Origin: Sebastes aleutianus
Taxonomy: Eukaryota > Chordata > Actinopteri > Perciformes > Sebastidae
Reading direction: 5' to 3'
NCBI GenBank assembly: GCA_916700875.1
Contig: CAKAKS010000031.1
Coordinates: 4,902,477 to 4,966,476 of the forward strand
Length of the DNA stretch: 64,000 nt
This document shows positions 11,964 through 22,105 of this stretch, one piece after another (within the stretch, counting starts at the first letter, position 1; each line of letters starts with the position of its first letter). The notes under the pieces were generated by a model, which saw only the letters and a list, made by a program, of their open reading frames with translations, was not told the DNA's origin and searched no databases. Both the position numbers and the translations under genes were made by a program.

Positions 11964-12666
11964 TAGGGATGCACCGATACCACTTTTTTTCAGACCGAGT
12001 ACAAGTACAAGTACTTACATTTCGTCGAGTACTTACATACCGAGTACCGATACGAGTACTTCTCTGTGCCAAAAGACCCTCGTTAACAGCCAGGTGGAGG
12101 TCCCGCATAGGAGGCAGTGCACAGCGACCGGCTCTAGGACGGCTTGGAAAGGCTCGGGGTGACGGTGGCTCGCGGTCGCAGCTTTACAGCGCTCCCTGCC
12201 CGGACCTCAATGCACCCTGGACAAAGGGCTCGCTGCGCTCTCTCTCCCCACTTGGGAGAGACGGGGCTCCCGGTGTGACTGTCGACCGGTCCGCCCCAAC
12301 CGCGTCGTGCTGTGGCCCACGTAAAAGGCGCCCAGGGTCTGTGGCATTGTCGGCAACCCACCCGACCCGTCTTGAAACACGGAGAGAGGAGTCTACCGCA
12401 CGCGCGAGTCAGAGGGTGCAAGCAAAACCTTGTGGTGCAATGAAAGTGAGGGCTGGTGCGCACCGGCGTGGTGGGATCCCGGCCCAGCGGGGTCGGGCGC
12501 ACCACCGGCCCGTCTCGCCCACACCGTCGGGGAGGTGGAGCGTGAGGACCTGAAAGATGGTGACGAGAGGTTAACGTTGCGAAGCTGTAAAGTGTTATCA
12601 GTGCCGTTGTATCGGAGCCATTTTGCAAGTACGACCGATACTGGTATCAGTATCGGTGCATCCCTA
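11964..12666. mobile_element. hAT MITE carrying a captured 28S rRNA gene piece
   Basis: The ends are perfect 17-bp inverted repeats, TAGGGATGCACCGATAC at 11964-11980 and its complement ending at 12666. Both sides are flanked by the 8-mer GTTTACAT (11956-11963 and 12667-12674), a perfect target duplication diagnostic of hAT-type insertion. Subterminal sequence (GAGTAC repeats on the left, CGATACTGGTATCAGTATCGG on the right) is AT-rich to neutral, while the core is strongly GC-rich and matches 28S rRNA. There is no transposase frame, so it moved by supply of an enzyme from elsewhere. Nothing of the kind is repeated elsewhere in this window. Confidence 0.93.
12118..12563 (+). pseudogene. 28S ribosomal RNA gene fragment (D2-D3 region), captured
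   Basis: Recognised from conserved 28S strings: GCGACCGGCTC, ACGGGGCTCCCGG, GTAAAAGGCGCCCAGGGTCT, ACCCGTCTTGAAACACGGA, GAGTCAGAGGGTGCAAGC, GGTGGGATCCCGGCCC and GGGCGCACCACCGGCCCGTC. They are in the order of the D2 expansion segment and the conserved block before D3. It is in the rRNA sense on the + strand. Differences from a functional gene are visible (many C-to-T or G-to-A changes at CpG, a 12-bp or so gap just before gacctgaaagatggtga), so it is a decayed copy rather than part of an rDNA array. Neither a 5.8S or 18S gene nor spacer is nearby. The 199- and 164-residue open frames on the two strands here are artefacts of GC-rich rDNA. Confidence 0.9.
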
Positions 12667-12674
12667 GTTTACAT

Positions 12675-13480
12675 GTACAGTCACTCCAAAACACGTCTCC
12701 ACTGACCGCACTTAGAAGTCTAACTGTGATTTATAATTACCCCCCTGGGGGTAAAGCTTTTCCTCTTATAGGAGAGTAAATATGTATGAGCCATTATGAT
12801 ATGGATCGGGGGTATTGACGCAGCACGCCACAACCCCATTGTGCATTTTTCTTTTTTTTCCATGTGTCCTTGTTTTCATTTTCTGTCAACAGGTGAAGCA
12901 TTCCTTCTCAGATACTCCTTCACAGTCAAGAGAAACGCATTGATTTTCTCTCTGTCCATTATCCCCTTTCCACTCTGGGAGATTAGGAAGAGTAATCACA
13001 GTGATCCTGGGGATTATACAAGCAAAAACATATGTACAAGCATGGGCAAATTAGACGGATGTTATTCGCATAAAAAGCCATTTCTTTATGGGCTAAATGA
13101 CTTTGTTATAACAATGCTGAAAACTGCGATTTACAGTAATAAACATCTTAAACAAAAAATCTGGTATAGCGTTTATATCAGGCTTAGACTGCAGTTCAAA
13201 GCCGTCCACACATATTTTAGGTTATTTTAGATTACTTATTTATCCATCAGTGGCTTAACACTTTGCAAATCCCTTGCAATTATCACTTTTGTGGCAGCCC
13301 CTGTGCAGTCGGATGTGTGTTTTGATGTCGAAGTGGCAGCTCAGTACAAACAAAAGCCTCTTAACTCTCACAGCCTCGCTCTTGCCCCGAACTCTAAAAC
13401 AGACATGCACACACACTCTGGGGATGTGACCCAATTTGATTAACAAACTGCGCTCCAGAGACTCGGTAACGATGGACAAA
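12675..13480. other. Non-coding stretch
   Basis: The open stretch 12796-13230 (+) of 144 residues has no recognisable domain and no repeat partner in the window. It is treated as chance. Confidence 0.45.
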
Positions 13481-13834
13481 TTACCAACAGTGGCCAACAG
13501 ATCGGAGAAGAAGGGACATGAAAGTGTAGAGAAGAGTGGGATATCTTACTTCCTCCGTAGAGGCTGAATATAGGCACATTGGGTGGTGGTATAGCAACCA
13601 CATTAAGAAGGATAAAGACATTGTGATTGTTTGTCTATTATTAGTGTATTTCAGTGGAACATGAAGCAGAGTATAATCAGCATATTGGTGGAAACGGATG
13701 ATGTGTTTATGTGTAATGTAACCCAAGAGGAATTGAAAGAACTGTAAGAGGCCTAGAATGGATCCCTGGAGAACACCATAAAAAATAGGCCAAGAGGGAA
13801 AGATACTGTATGCTTCCATAATACAACAGAGCAT
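13481..13834 (-). pseudogene. L2-like LINE reverse transcriptase fragment
   Basis: The minus-strand frame reads GVLQGSILGLLQFFQFLLG, then HIIRFHQYADYTLLHVPLK. These are the GVPQGSILGP and F-YADD motifs of non-LTR retrotransposon reverse transcriptases, with spacing as in fish L2/Maui elements. The catalytic YADD is changed to YADY, and the GP after LG is lost. The fragment is about 118 codons with no start, endonuclease or 3' part, and is therefore dead. It borders a family B MITE (13896-14676). Other non-LTR clades are possible. Confidence 0.8.
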
Positions 13835-13895
13835 CTTCCATTGGATCGGAATGGTTGCACTTCAAGTTCGGGTTTTAATCATCTCCATGAAGCAG

Positions 13896-14676
13896 TTGAA
13901 GCTGCAGTAGGCAGAGTCTTTAAAAAATAATAACCATAACCTTTTAGCATATTTTTACTCAAGTGTTCTGAGAGATAACTAGACTTCTGCTCCTCCTCAT
14001 GGCTCTGTTTTCAGGTTTTAGAAAATCTAGCCTGTGACGGGAGACTTTGACCAATCACAGGTCATTTCAGAGAGAGAGAGCGTTCCTATTTGCTGTCCAT
14101 TCAACGGAGGCAGCTGTCATCAATCGCGAACTCCGATCAAACGGTCAAACTAGGCAGCGCTGATCAAATATGAATCAATATTCTATTACTGTAATGACTA
14201 TTTCTTGTGTAAAATGTGTTCAGAAACATCTTGTAGTGTACTGTTTAAATGGAAAATGAGAATGTTTGCTCCGGCCGGTGGGCGGTGCTTCGTATGTGTA
14301 CGTCAACTTATCTCAACATAGCTGCCGGGTCGCAAACTTTCTCATTTTACAGCTAAATAGTACACGATGTTTCGGAACACATTTGAGCAGCGCTGCCTAG
14401 TTTGACAGTTCGATCGGAGTTCGCGAGTGATTGACAGTTTGATCGGAGTTTGCGAGTGATTGACAGCTGCTCAGAGACGGCAAGGCTCCAGCTCTGATTG
14501 GTTGTTTTCTTCCGTTCTGTGAAATCTTGCAGATGCCGTTAGGAGCACCGGAGGATACATGATTTTTTTGTTCAGATTATCTGTCTCATGCACTACTGTC
14601 AGGATATAGTGACCGTTTTATAAAAAATAACTCTTTTTAATCACGTTTGCTATAATATTGCCTACTGCAGCTTTAA
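13896..14676. mobile_element. TTAA-flanked MITE family B, copy 1
   Basis: Left end TTGAAGCTGCAGTAGGCAGA, right end TTGCCTACTGCAGCTTTAA. These ends are inverted and the right border is TTAA (the left decayed to TTGA). Shares long identity with 25365-26027 (ttctgagagataactagacttctgc and following). The interior holds an inverted arrangement around gcagcgctgcctagtttgac and gtcaaactaggcagcgctga, and a gtttgatcggagtttgcgagtgattgacag unit repeated in tandem. Confidence 0.85.
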
Positions 14677-14925
14677 TGTTTTGTACTGTAATTCAGAGGA
14701 CAAATACTTTCAGTTCTAGAAAAATGATACTTCCCCCTACTAAGATCATTATCATTGCCATCTAAAATAAACATTGCATTTCCTTAAAACTTAAATGCAT
14801 AATACTTTTCTGCATAAAGGTGGGAAAAAAATTGGCAATTTCTATAGAGTGAATTAAGTGCCCTGAATGGTTAGCATTTTAATTAAATTGAACTTGAACT
14901 TAAATTCAACCCCCTTTGTCCTTTA

Positions 14926-15300
14926 TAGGGCTGCAACTAATGACTATTCTCATTGTCAATTAATGTGTAAATTATTTTCTGGGTTAAACAATTAGTTTTT
15001 TGTTCTATAAAATGTCAGAAAATGGTGAAAAATGGCGATCAGTGTTTCCCAAAGCCCAGGATGACGTCCTCAAATGTCTTGTTTTGTCCACAACTCAAAG
15101 ATATTCAGTTTACCGTCATAGAGGAGGAAAGAAACCAGAAAATATTCACATTTAAGAAGCTGGAATCAGAGAATTTGTACTGTTTGGTTTCTTGAAAAAT
15201 GACTCAAACCGATTAATTGATTATCAAAATAGCTGGCGATTAATTTAATAGTTGACAACTAATCAATTAATTGATTAATTATTGCAGCTGTAGCCCCTTA
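14926..15300. mobile_element. hAT-like MITE with GGGCTGCAACTAA end
   Basis: Left end TAGGGCTGCAACTAATGACT and right end ATTATTGCAGCTGTAGCCCC with the AATTAATTGATTAA-rich subterminal part are typical of a very common teleost MITE. The sequence gaaaatggtgaaaaatggcgatcagtgtttcc is the usual core. A matching 8-bp target duplication could not be seen. Confidence 0.7.
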
Positions 15301-15520
15301 GCAGTATACCATAATCACAGTGGTCATGACTAGCTTTCATACAGTTCTCACACATGTTGTGTCTCATGCAGAGTGTTTAAGTACTGCTTATCTGAAAAAT
15401 CTTGCTAGTTAACAGTTGCCATCTCTTTTTCAGCATAACTTGTTTCTTAAAATTCTTTGATTGATTGACTCTTCTCAAATCTCTTTCCACTTTTCTCCTC
15501 TCTCGTCTCCTCTCTGCCAG

Positions 15521-15628
15521 CTCCCGGAGGCGTGTTCGGTCCTCAAGGGGAATCAGGGTCAGAGCCTGAAGATGACAGCCAGATGAAGTTTTACACAGAG
15601 CAGCACAGAGGACGAAGGCGCAGCAAAG
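15521..15628 (+). CDS. astn1: Astrotactin exon a: acidic then basic cytoplasmic segment
   Basis: 108 bp, begins with two bases of a split codon and ends with one base (phase 1). The acceptor is a pyrimidine-rich tract ending ctctgccag and the donor is gtgaga. It encodes 35 whole codons: a Gly/Pro/Glu-rich start (PGGVFGPQGESGSEPEDD) followed by KFYTEQHRGRRRSK. The FYTEQ-R-RRRSK block just before the second membrane segment is characteristic of astrotactins, and the arginine-rich end fits a cytoplasmic juxtamembrane position under the positive-inside rule. The preceding exon, which should end in a long cytoplasmic linker, was not found in the first 15.5 kb and is presumably upstream of the window. 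The exon is flanked by a hAT-like MITE (14926-15300) upstream and unremarkable intron downstream. Confidence 0.9.
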
Positions 15629-16743
15629 GTGAGAGGGAATGCAGGTGCTTTAGTCTTTGTATATTGTTATAAATGTGTTACATTTTAAACACATTAACTC
15701 GCACATGCAGGGGGGGAAGCCTCCTATCCACTGCATATATACCACTGAGAAGGCAATAAAGTAAAAAAAGGGAATAAAATACAATAAAACATTTTGAAAA
15801 ACAAATTCCAACCCTTATACTCTAGTTGGATATGAGCCTATAGCTGGGTGAAATGAGGCCAGGCATTTCTGGGATTGTCAGCGTAGCTGGAAGTAGGAAG
15901 GAGTCGTGCACGTTCCCTGTGGGGTTTAGAGTGCTGTTCCATGGCACAGCTCAATGACACTCCCGGCAGATATATGAGCTGATGTAAATGGGAGGCTCGG
16001 TGATGAGCAAAGCTGAGTCACATTACTTTGATGGGAAGCATGATTTTAACTTCCCCTTCCCACGTAGCGATATCTGATAGTGAAGACTTTATGTGGATTT
16101 TGTGTGTATATGAGGGAATGACCCAAAGAGGATGAAACAGAGAAGTAGTGTTCACTTGGGTGCCCATACATACATGTATAGCGATTGAAATATAATAGAA
16201 ATCCATGTGTTCCTATTATTTTACATGTCTGCACTTAACTCCCAGGGGGCTTTCCCATTTCCCAGTTGGTACATCCTCAATTTTTGACGTCTTAAGGCTG
16301 CGTCAAAACAGTGGTGGCTTAGCTGACACGCCGCCTCCCGTCACTTTACGCCGCTGCTCTATTTCCAGCCCCGCTACCTCTAGTGTGTGTTGATGAATGG
16401 ATGAGGAGAGACTAGTTGTTGAGGTCAAGAAATATCCCGAGCTATAGTTATAGAAAAATGGCCCGACGGCCACAATTTTTTTTTCCAAACACGGTGAAGG
16501 CATGACCGTACTCTGATTGTGGTTGGCTTACCCTGATATTCTTACCCCTAAACCTCTCACTCCTCATGCCTAAACCTAACCAACCAAGAAGGCATTCAAG
16601 ACAAGGAGAGGGGAAGGTCTTAAGATGTCATTCTACATAATAATTAGCCATGTGCTTCTGTTTGTTGCACGGAGAGTGTGTATTTCCGGAACGGTGTGCC
16701 TTTTCCGGTGAGAAATTAAGTTTAAGTAGGCCTGGGTGTCCAC
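15629..16743. other. Intron sequence
   Basis: First part of the 6.3-kb intron after exon a. No repeat partner or gene was recognised. Confidence 0.5.
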
Positions 16744-17400
16744 TAGGACTGTGTATAGGCAAGTATCTGGTGATGCGATATGTATCACGATACAGGGATT
16801 ACGATTCAATATATTGTGATATATCGCGATACTGTAAGTAAGGCGATATATTGCAATTTTTTAATCTAATATTAGGAAATCTGTCAAAATACACCACCAT
16901 ATACACCCCATTTTCACGGGAGATGCGAGTAGAGGTGGCAAGAAAGCGAAGCAAGGAAAGAGGAAGCAACAGGCATTTAACAAAATGAGACACGGATGCC
17001 AAAAACACTTCCACAAAGTATATACACCGTTGTATTCTTGCTTATAGCTCCTCTGGCGAGCCTCCTTGCTCCTCGAGATGCATTTTAGCAATTGGGATGT
17101 CCTTCGAGTTGGCGCGATGAGATCAGTTTCAGGGTTCACAAACCAGAGGAGCGAGGTGACGAAGATATAAGGAGGCATAAAATCGAGAAATGAGAAGAGC
17201 CCCTGTATGATATTGCAACCTGGGAGGCAGAATTTGAAATGATCTCCTGAACGTCGTCAGTATTGTGTTTGGAACTATTCTAGACCATTCAAAGGACATA
17301 ATTTTCAATCTGGGTTGTGACAAACTCACAAACAGTAAAGATGAATGTAACTGACACAATTGTGTTGAGTTATGTGACTGTTACGTCTATATCGGTATCT
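16744..17400. mobile_element. Probable MITE, TAGGACTGTGTATAGGCAAG end
   Basis: The left part (about 16740-16860: gatgcgatatgtatcacgatacagggattacgattcaatat) matches a frequent fish MITE terminus with alternating cgata/tatcg. The right end is unclear, so the end coordinate is a guess. Confidence 0.45.
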
Positions 17401-17934
17401 TAAAGGAGATGTGCCGGGGTAGACAAAAAGCTATAAAAGGCAAAATAAAGTGTTGTTCTCTGGAATTTTGTTTGCTTTAGTATATAGCCACAATAAAACA
17501 ATAACCTTGCTCTTCCTTTTAAATGAGGCTGGCTTATGTTTTTGCAAATCATCGACATTCAACACTGAAATCTACTTCTGTTCCTGGTTGGCAGAAAACC
17601 CAAACTATAACTAGATTCCCAAGGTTGAAATGTTCCTGATTTCCTACAAAGTTCATTGAAAACACATTGTTTTTGTCACACAGTGTTAGGTGATGACTTT
17701 GTTTTGAACTGAAGAAAATCTATCTTTTGTTTTTCATGAATAGTTTTCAGTACCCCAGAGACTCTAAAGAAAATGAGTGGTTTGGAAAATAATTAGATGG
17801 ATTTTTGGACATTGATAATGAGCATCTGCACATGGTCTTGTAGGTCAACGTATTCTCATCCAACAGTTCCTATGATATCCTACAAAAAAAGTTTTCCTAT
17901 GGATGTCCAGCGTCAATTTCCGCTCCAGTCTTTT

Positions 17935-18370
17935 CAAAATAAAATGATGTCTTCACAGGAAACAACTTCGTAAAGATTAGGCTACAAAACCACTTAGTTA
18001 GGATTAGGAAAATATCAACGTTGTTAGGTTTAGGAAAAAAACGACTTAGTTAGGATTAGGAAAAGATTGACTTGGTTAGGTTTAAGCGTGGAAACCACTT
18101 AGTTAGGATTAGGAAAAGATTGACTTGGTTAGGTTTAGGTGAGAAAACCACTTAGTTAGGATAGGAAAAGATCGTGGTTTAGTTATGCCAAACTGTAAGT
18201 GTCACATCGCTCCTGGAGTGGCGTAACTTAAGTACGGAAGTTCCGTGACTAATACATCGTTGACTTCTGGTTTCACACAAAACACAAACACCGGTCTCCT
18301 GGGCAAAATTCGGATGTTTTTTGACCCACCCATCCACCCCGACATCCTCCCTTGGCGGCATCCGGCCCTA
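17935..18370. mobile_element. Family D repeat copy 2, with an internal tandem expansion
   Basis: Shares acacaaacaccggtctcctggg and cccatccaccccgacatcc with the other D copies. From 17980 to 18180 a unit of about 55 bp built from cacttagttaggattaggaaaagattga is repeated about four times with small changes. Confidence 0.7.
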
Positions 18371-20014
18371 TTTATGCTTGTTAACAATTAATAACATACA
18401 AATTGATTTTGTGGGATATACTGTATATGAATTAAAGTGCATTTACTTCCCGTAGGTATAGCTATGAATGGTGTATGAGAACAGGTAAATGATGGTTATT
18501 CAAGTTCACCTCGTAGTTTAAATGCAACCTTTTGTGGAATGGGAGTAAGGATTGTAAGTCTGGGTTTATGAACATAGACAATGCTCTCAAGCTGCCTTTA
18601 TAGGCTTCAATTAATGTAGTTCAGAATGACCTACATGCACACCTAGTTAAAGTATATGCATTGGTTGTGGAATTTTAAAATAATATGCGATTAATCACAA
18701 AAAATGGTTCTCGAATAAAATTTTTAAAAATTAAATTGTCCTTGTCTTTGTAAATAGGATCTAAGGTTTTACTAGAACATCAGGACATGGAAAGACATAA
18801 AAGCCGGTCCGTGATCTGTGTTAAAGTTACAGCCTGTGTAAAAAAGGTTGTGCCTTCTCTAGAAGATGGGAAGAGGGACATAAATAGGAGGAAGAAATTA
18901 AACGTAAGCTTTTAAGCTTTAGGGTCGCCCCGTGTATTGTAGTCGCTGGTTGATTTACATCCACTTACGTATTTGTGTACGTGTCAGTTTTACTGTTTCT
19001 ATGCGTGAACGAGCGCATTGACAAAGTGTTTAGTTTGTGGCCATAAAGTAAGTGTTTGCCATCGTGAGTGCACATGCTTTTGTCTACTCAGTGGGGCTTT
19101 TATAGTAATTGAGGGACCCCTTCGCGAGCTCCGGTGACACCACCCACACACCAAAGGGATTAGCTGCTCTGCCACTTTTGCCGCGGACAGCTGTCGTTCC
19201 CGTCCCCCTCGCAACATCGTGACCGCGGTAGACGTGCGACTCAGTACGGGGGGATTCATTATCCTAACTTTGTCTCCCCGGTTTTGACCTTGGGCTGCGT
19301 CTCGCTACTTCCAAACTTCTGATAGGATTCACTGGACTCTCCTGTCACAGAGGGTTACTGATTAAACTTGTTTATGTGACGGTGTAGTTGTTTCAATTAA
19401 ATCTATCCGCTTCTGCAATTGATTTAATCACATTGTACTCTAGTTGGGAAAATGTAAAACATCTGGAATCATGTGTGGCTCTGTTTTTCTGAGGTGCCCG
19501 CTGATCTAGTAACAGAACTCTTATCAGCAAATAGAACATTTGTTCAATATACATCACTTAACCAGCACAAGCAACACCAGAGTCCCACTGATTAGAACAG
19601 GGAAACAAGAGTAGGCCTACTATTACTATTGACTTTTGCAACAAGCCTGCATAGTGCAGGGTGCACACTGGGCAGAAACTGTTCACACACTTTCTGAGAC
19701 ATTGTGTGATATGTTTTAATAGTTAAAATCTAGTTAGGACAGTGGACCTCATTCACCAATATCTTCCTTATTTTTTTTTTCAATCTTTTCTTGAGAAAGA
19801 AAAGTCTAAGTCAGATCCACGACGTGTTCTTGAATTGTTCGTATGCCTGTGTTCTAATAATGATGAAATCCTATTGTCCTCGTAAAATTTAGAAAGTGCA
19901 TACCAGTTGATCCTAATTAGCATATAATGCCCCACCAATCGCCATAAATGGGGATGAGACTGCAGGGCCATGTGCAAATGAGCTGTCATATATAATAGCG
20001 TCAGTAGGGGATAT
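18371..20014. other. Intron sequence
   Basis: No recognisable gene. The GC-richer patch at 19100-19260 has no repeat partner in the window. Confidence 0.5.
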
Positions 20015-20022
20015 GAAATATC

Positions 20023-20562
20023 TAGGCCTGTCAATCAATTTGAATATTTAATTCGCGATTAATCGCATAATTGTCCATAGTTAATCGCAATTTATCGCAC
20101 ATTTTTTTAACTGTTCAAAATGTATCTTAAAGGGAAATATGTCAAGTATTTGATAGTCTTATCAACATAGGAGTGGAAAACTATGCTTGCTTTATGCAAA
20201 TATATGTATATATTTTGTTATTGAAACCGTGGGTACCCATAGAACCCATTTTCATTCACATATCTTGAGGTCAGAGGTCAAGGGACCCCTTTGAAAATGT
20301 CCATGACCAGTTTTTCCCCGCCAAAATTTTGCGCAAGTTTGGAGCGTTATTTAACCTCCTTCGCGACAAGCTAGGATGACGGTGGTTGGCACCCATGGAT
20401 TCCTTAGGTTGTTCTAGAGTCATATTTTACCAGTATCTTCACTCAAGTATTAAAACTGAGATTGCTACAACCTAAAAATTGCAAGTTATGTTAATGCATT
20501 AAAGAAATAAATGGCGTTAAAACTAATTTTGCGTTATTATTGCGTTAACTTTGACGGCCCTA
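20023..20562. mobile_element. hAT MITE family C, copy 1
   Basis: Ends TAGGCCTGTCAATCAA and TTAACTTTGACGGCCCTA, flanked by GAAATATC (20015-20022) and AAAATAAC (20563-20570), 6 of 8 identical, a worn 8-bp duplication. The core ctcacatatcttgaggtcagaggtcaaggg is shared by the other full C copies. It lacks about 190 bp (the aacaatgacaaatattgtcc part) found in the longer copies. Confidence 0.85.
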
Positions 20563-20633
20563 AAAATAACACACAAAATATGTAATGCTATCACTCGTTC
20601 AGTGTTGAAGTGTTAGTGTAGTGTTTATTTATT

Positions 20634-21141
20634 TTAAAGGTCCCATATTATGCAAATTTTCAGGTTCATACTTGTGTTTTATGTTTCTACTAGAACATGT
20701 TTACATACTTAAATGTTAAAAAAAAAAAAAAATTTAGTCATACTGTCTGCCTGAATATACCTGTATTTACCATCTGTTTGAAATGCTCTGTTTCAGCACA
20801 TTTCAATGGAACTGCAACGGAATTGTGTTGCTCAGCAACAGTTTGTTTACTTCCTGTCAGCTGATGTCATTCACATAAACTGCAACAGGAAATAAACTGG
20901 GACACATTTAGAATGTTTACGTTTAAAACTGAGTAATGGTCGAAACATTTTAGATTAGTGACATCACAAATGGACAGAAATCCTGACAGCTTGTTTCAAA
21001 GGCAGCGTTTCTGAATACGGGCTGTGAGTATTTCTCCATGGATTGAGCGTTTTGATACGTTAACAGAATTTATATTGCACTTAAACCTGCTTCATAACAC
21101 AAAAGACAGAAATCTCACTTTTTACAATATGAGACCTTTAA
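20634..21141 (-). mobile_element. TTAA-flanked MITE family A, copy 2
   Basis: Opens TTAAAGGTCCCATATTATGC and closes ACAATATGAGACCTTTAA, with TTAA at both borders. Its interior is the reverse complement of copies at 7365 and 61963 (gtgacatcacaaatggacagaaatcctga). It lies 72 bp after a family C element. Confidence 0.88.
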
Positions 21142-21958
21142 AAGATCTTAATGCTTTGTAACATAATTAAATACTTATTAAAACATATTATAAACGCTTA
21201 AAATATTATTGTAATTTAAATCCTACTTATATAGTGAAGAAAAACACAATTACCAATTATTTTGCTCAAACATGTCAGCACAAAAAAAAATGTGCGTAAT
21301 TGTGCTCTTGAGTGTGTAGATTCTGTTCTTACCTAAGAACAAATCCCAAATAAGAAAACATTGGAGAACCTTCGTGAAAACTGCGTTAGTGGGTTTTTAA
21401 GACCGGTTGGTGAATGAGGCTCAAACCAGCGCTATCACTACCACATCCCTATCACATCCCAGTAAGCCCCCTCTCGACGTGCCAACTCCTCTCCCATGAT
21501 AAATATCAGTAGACAGAGGTTAAGCGGCTAATTTCATTCCCTATATCTGGCTTGGAAATGGGAGCCCTGACAGAGCCAAAGGGCAACCAAAACAACCAAT
21601 CTATAACCCTGTCAGTGGAAATAAGATCATATATCACGCCGGTGAATGGTTTCTGGGCTCTCTGCAGAAGCTCGGCTATTGTAAGTCATCTTTTTCTTAC
21701 TCGGGTCAAACTTGAACCTGCATTAGATCCATATATCGGTACCATTAATTACATGTTCAAGGATTGAGGGAGACTCAGAGGGTTGTATTTGTCACAAAGC
21801 ATAAAGTGGATGATTTAGTTTGAGGTTCATGCTATGTGTCTGTGTGAATTACATCCTCTGTGTGAACAAAAGTGCTTCCTATCAAAGATGTTCAAACAAA
21901 AAGGGCTTCTGTCAAACTGCTCACCTTTTACCTTCTCTCTCTCTTTTTCTACCTCCAG
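21142..21958. other. Intron sequence before exon b
   Basis: No repeat or gene recognised. The last 60 bases give a strong polypyrimidine tract (accttctctctctctttttct) for the exon b acceptor. Confidence 0.6.
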
Positions 21959-22105
21959 GCCACCCGCACAGCCCTCTAAATAAGGTCACCCTGACGTTGA
22001 TTACCATCAGCACGTGTGTCATTGCCATTGTCTACGCTACGCAGGATTCCTGCCCTCTCACTGTCAAGGTTACCCTCCATGTGCCCGAGCATTTCGTCGC
22101 GGACG
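21959..22105 (+). CDS. astn1: Astrotactin exon b: second transmembrane segment and start of the ectodomain
   Basis: 147 bp, phase 1 at both ends. The acceptor is ctacctccag and the donor gtaagt. The reading HPHSPLNK is followed by a hydrophobic run of about 18 residues (VTLTLITISTCVIAIVYA), which is the second membrane pass of astrotactins. CPLTVKVTLHVPEHFVAD, among the most conserved stretches in the family, follows. The downstream part is therefore predicted to be extracellular or lumenal. In the sequence the open frame runs past the donor into intron (a 138-residue open stretch at 21820-22236), but only the part between the splice sites resembles the family. Paralogue cue: ISTCVIAIVYATQ is closer to ASTN1 as I recall it. 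Confidence 0.93.

Noticed and set aside
11954..12628. Long open frames on both strands (199 and 164 residues)
   Set aside because: They lie in the captured 28S rRNA core, whose GC-richness suppresses stops in all frames. No protein similarity.
12796..13230. 144-residue open frame
   Set aside because: No domain, no splice or start context, low-complexity AT-rich composition.
18000..18180. Interstitial telomere repeat
   Set aside because: TTAGG strings are there, but the unit is TTAGGATTAGGAAAAGATTG-like and about 55 bp long, not (TTAGGG)n.
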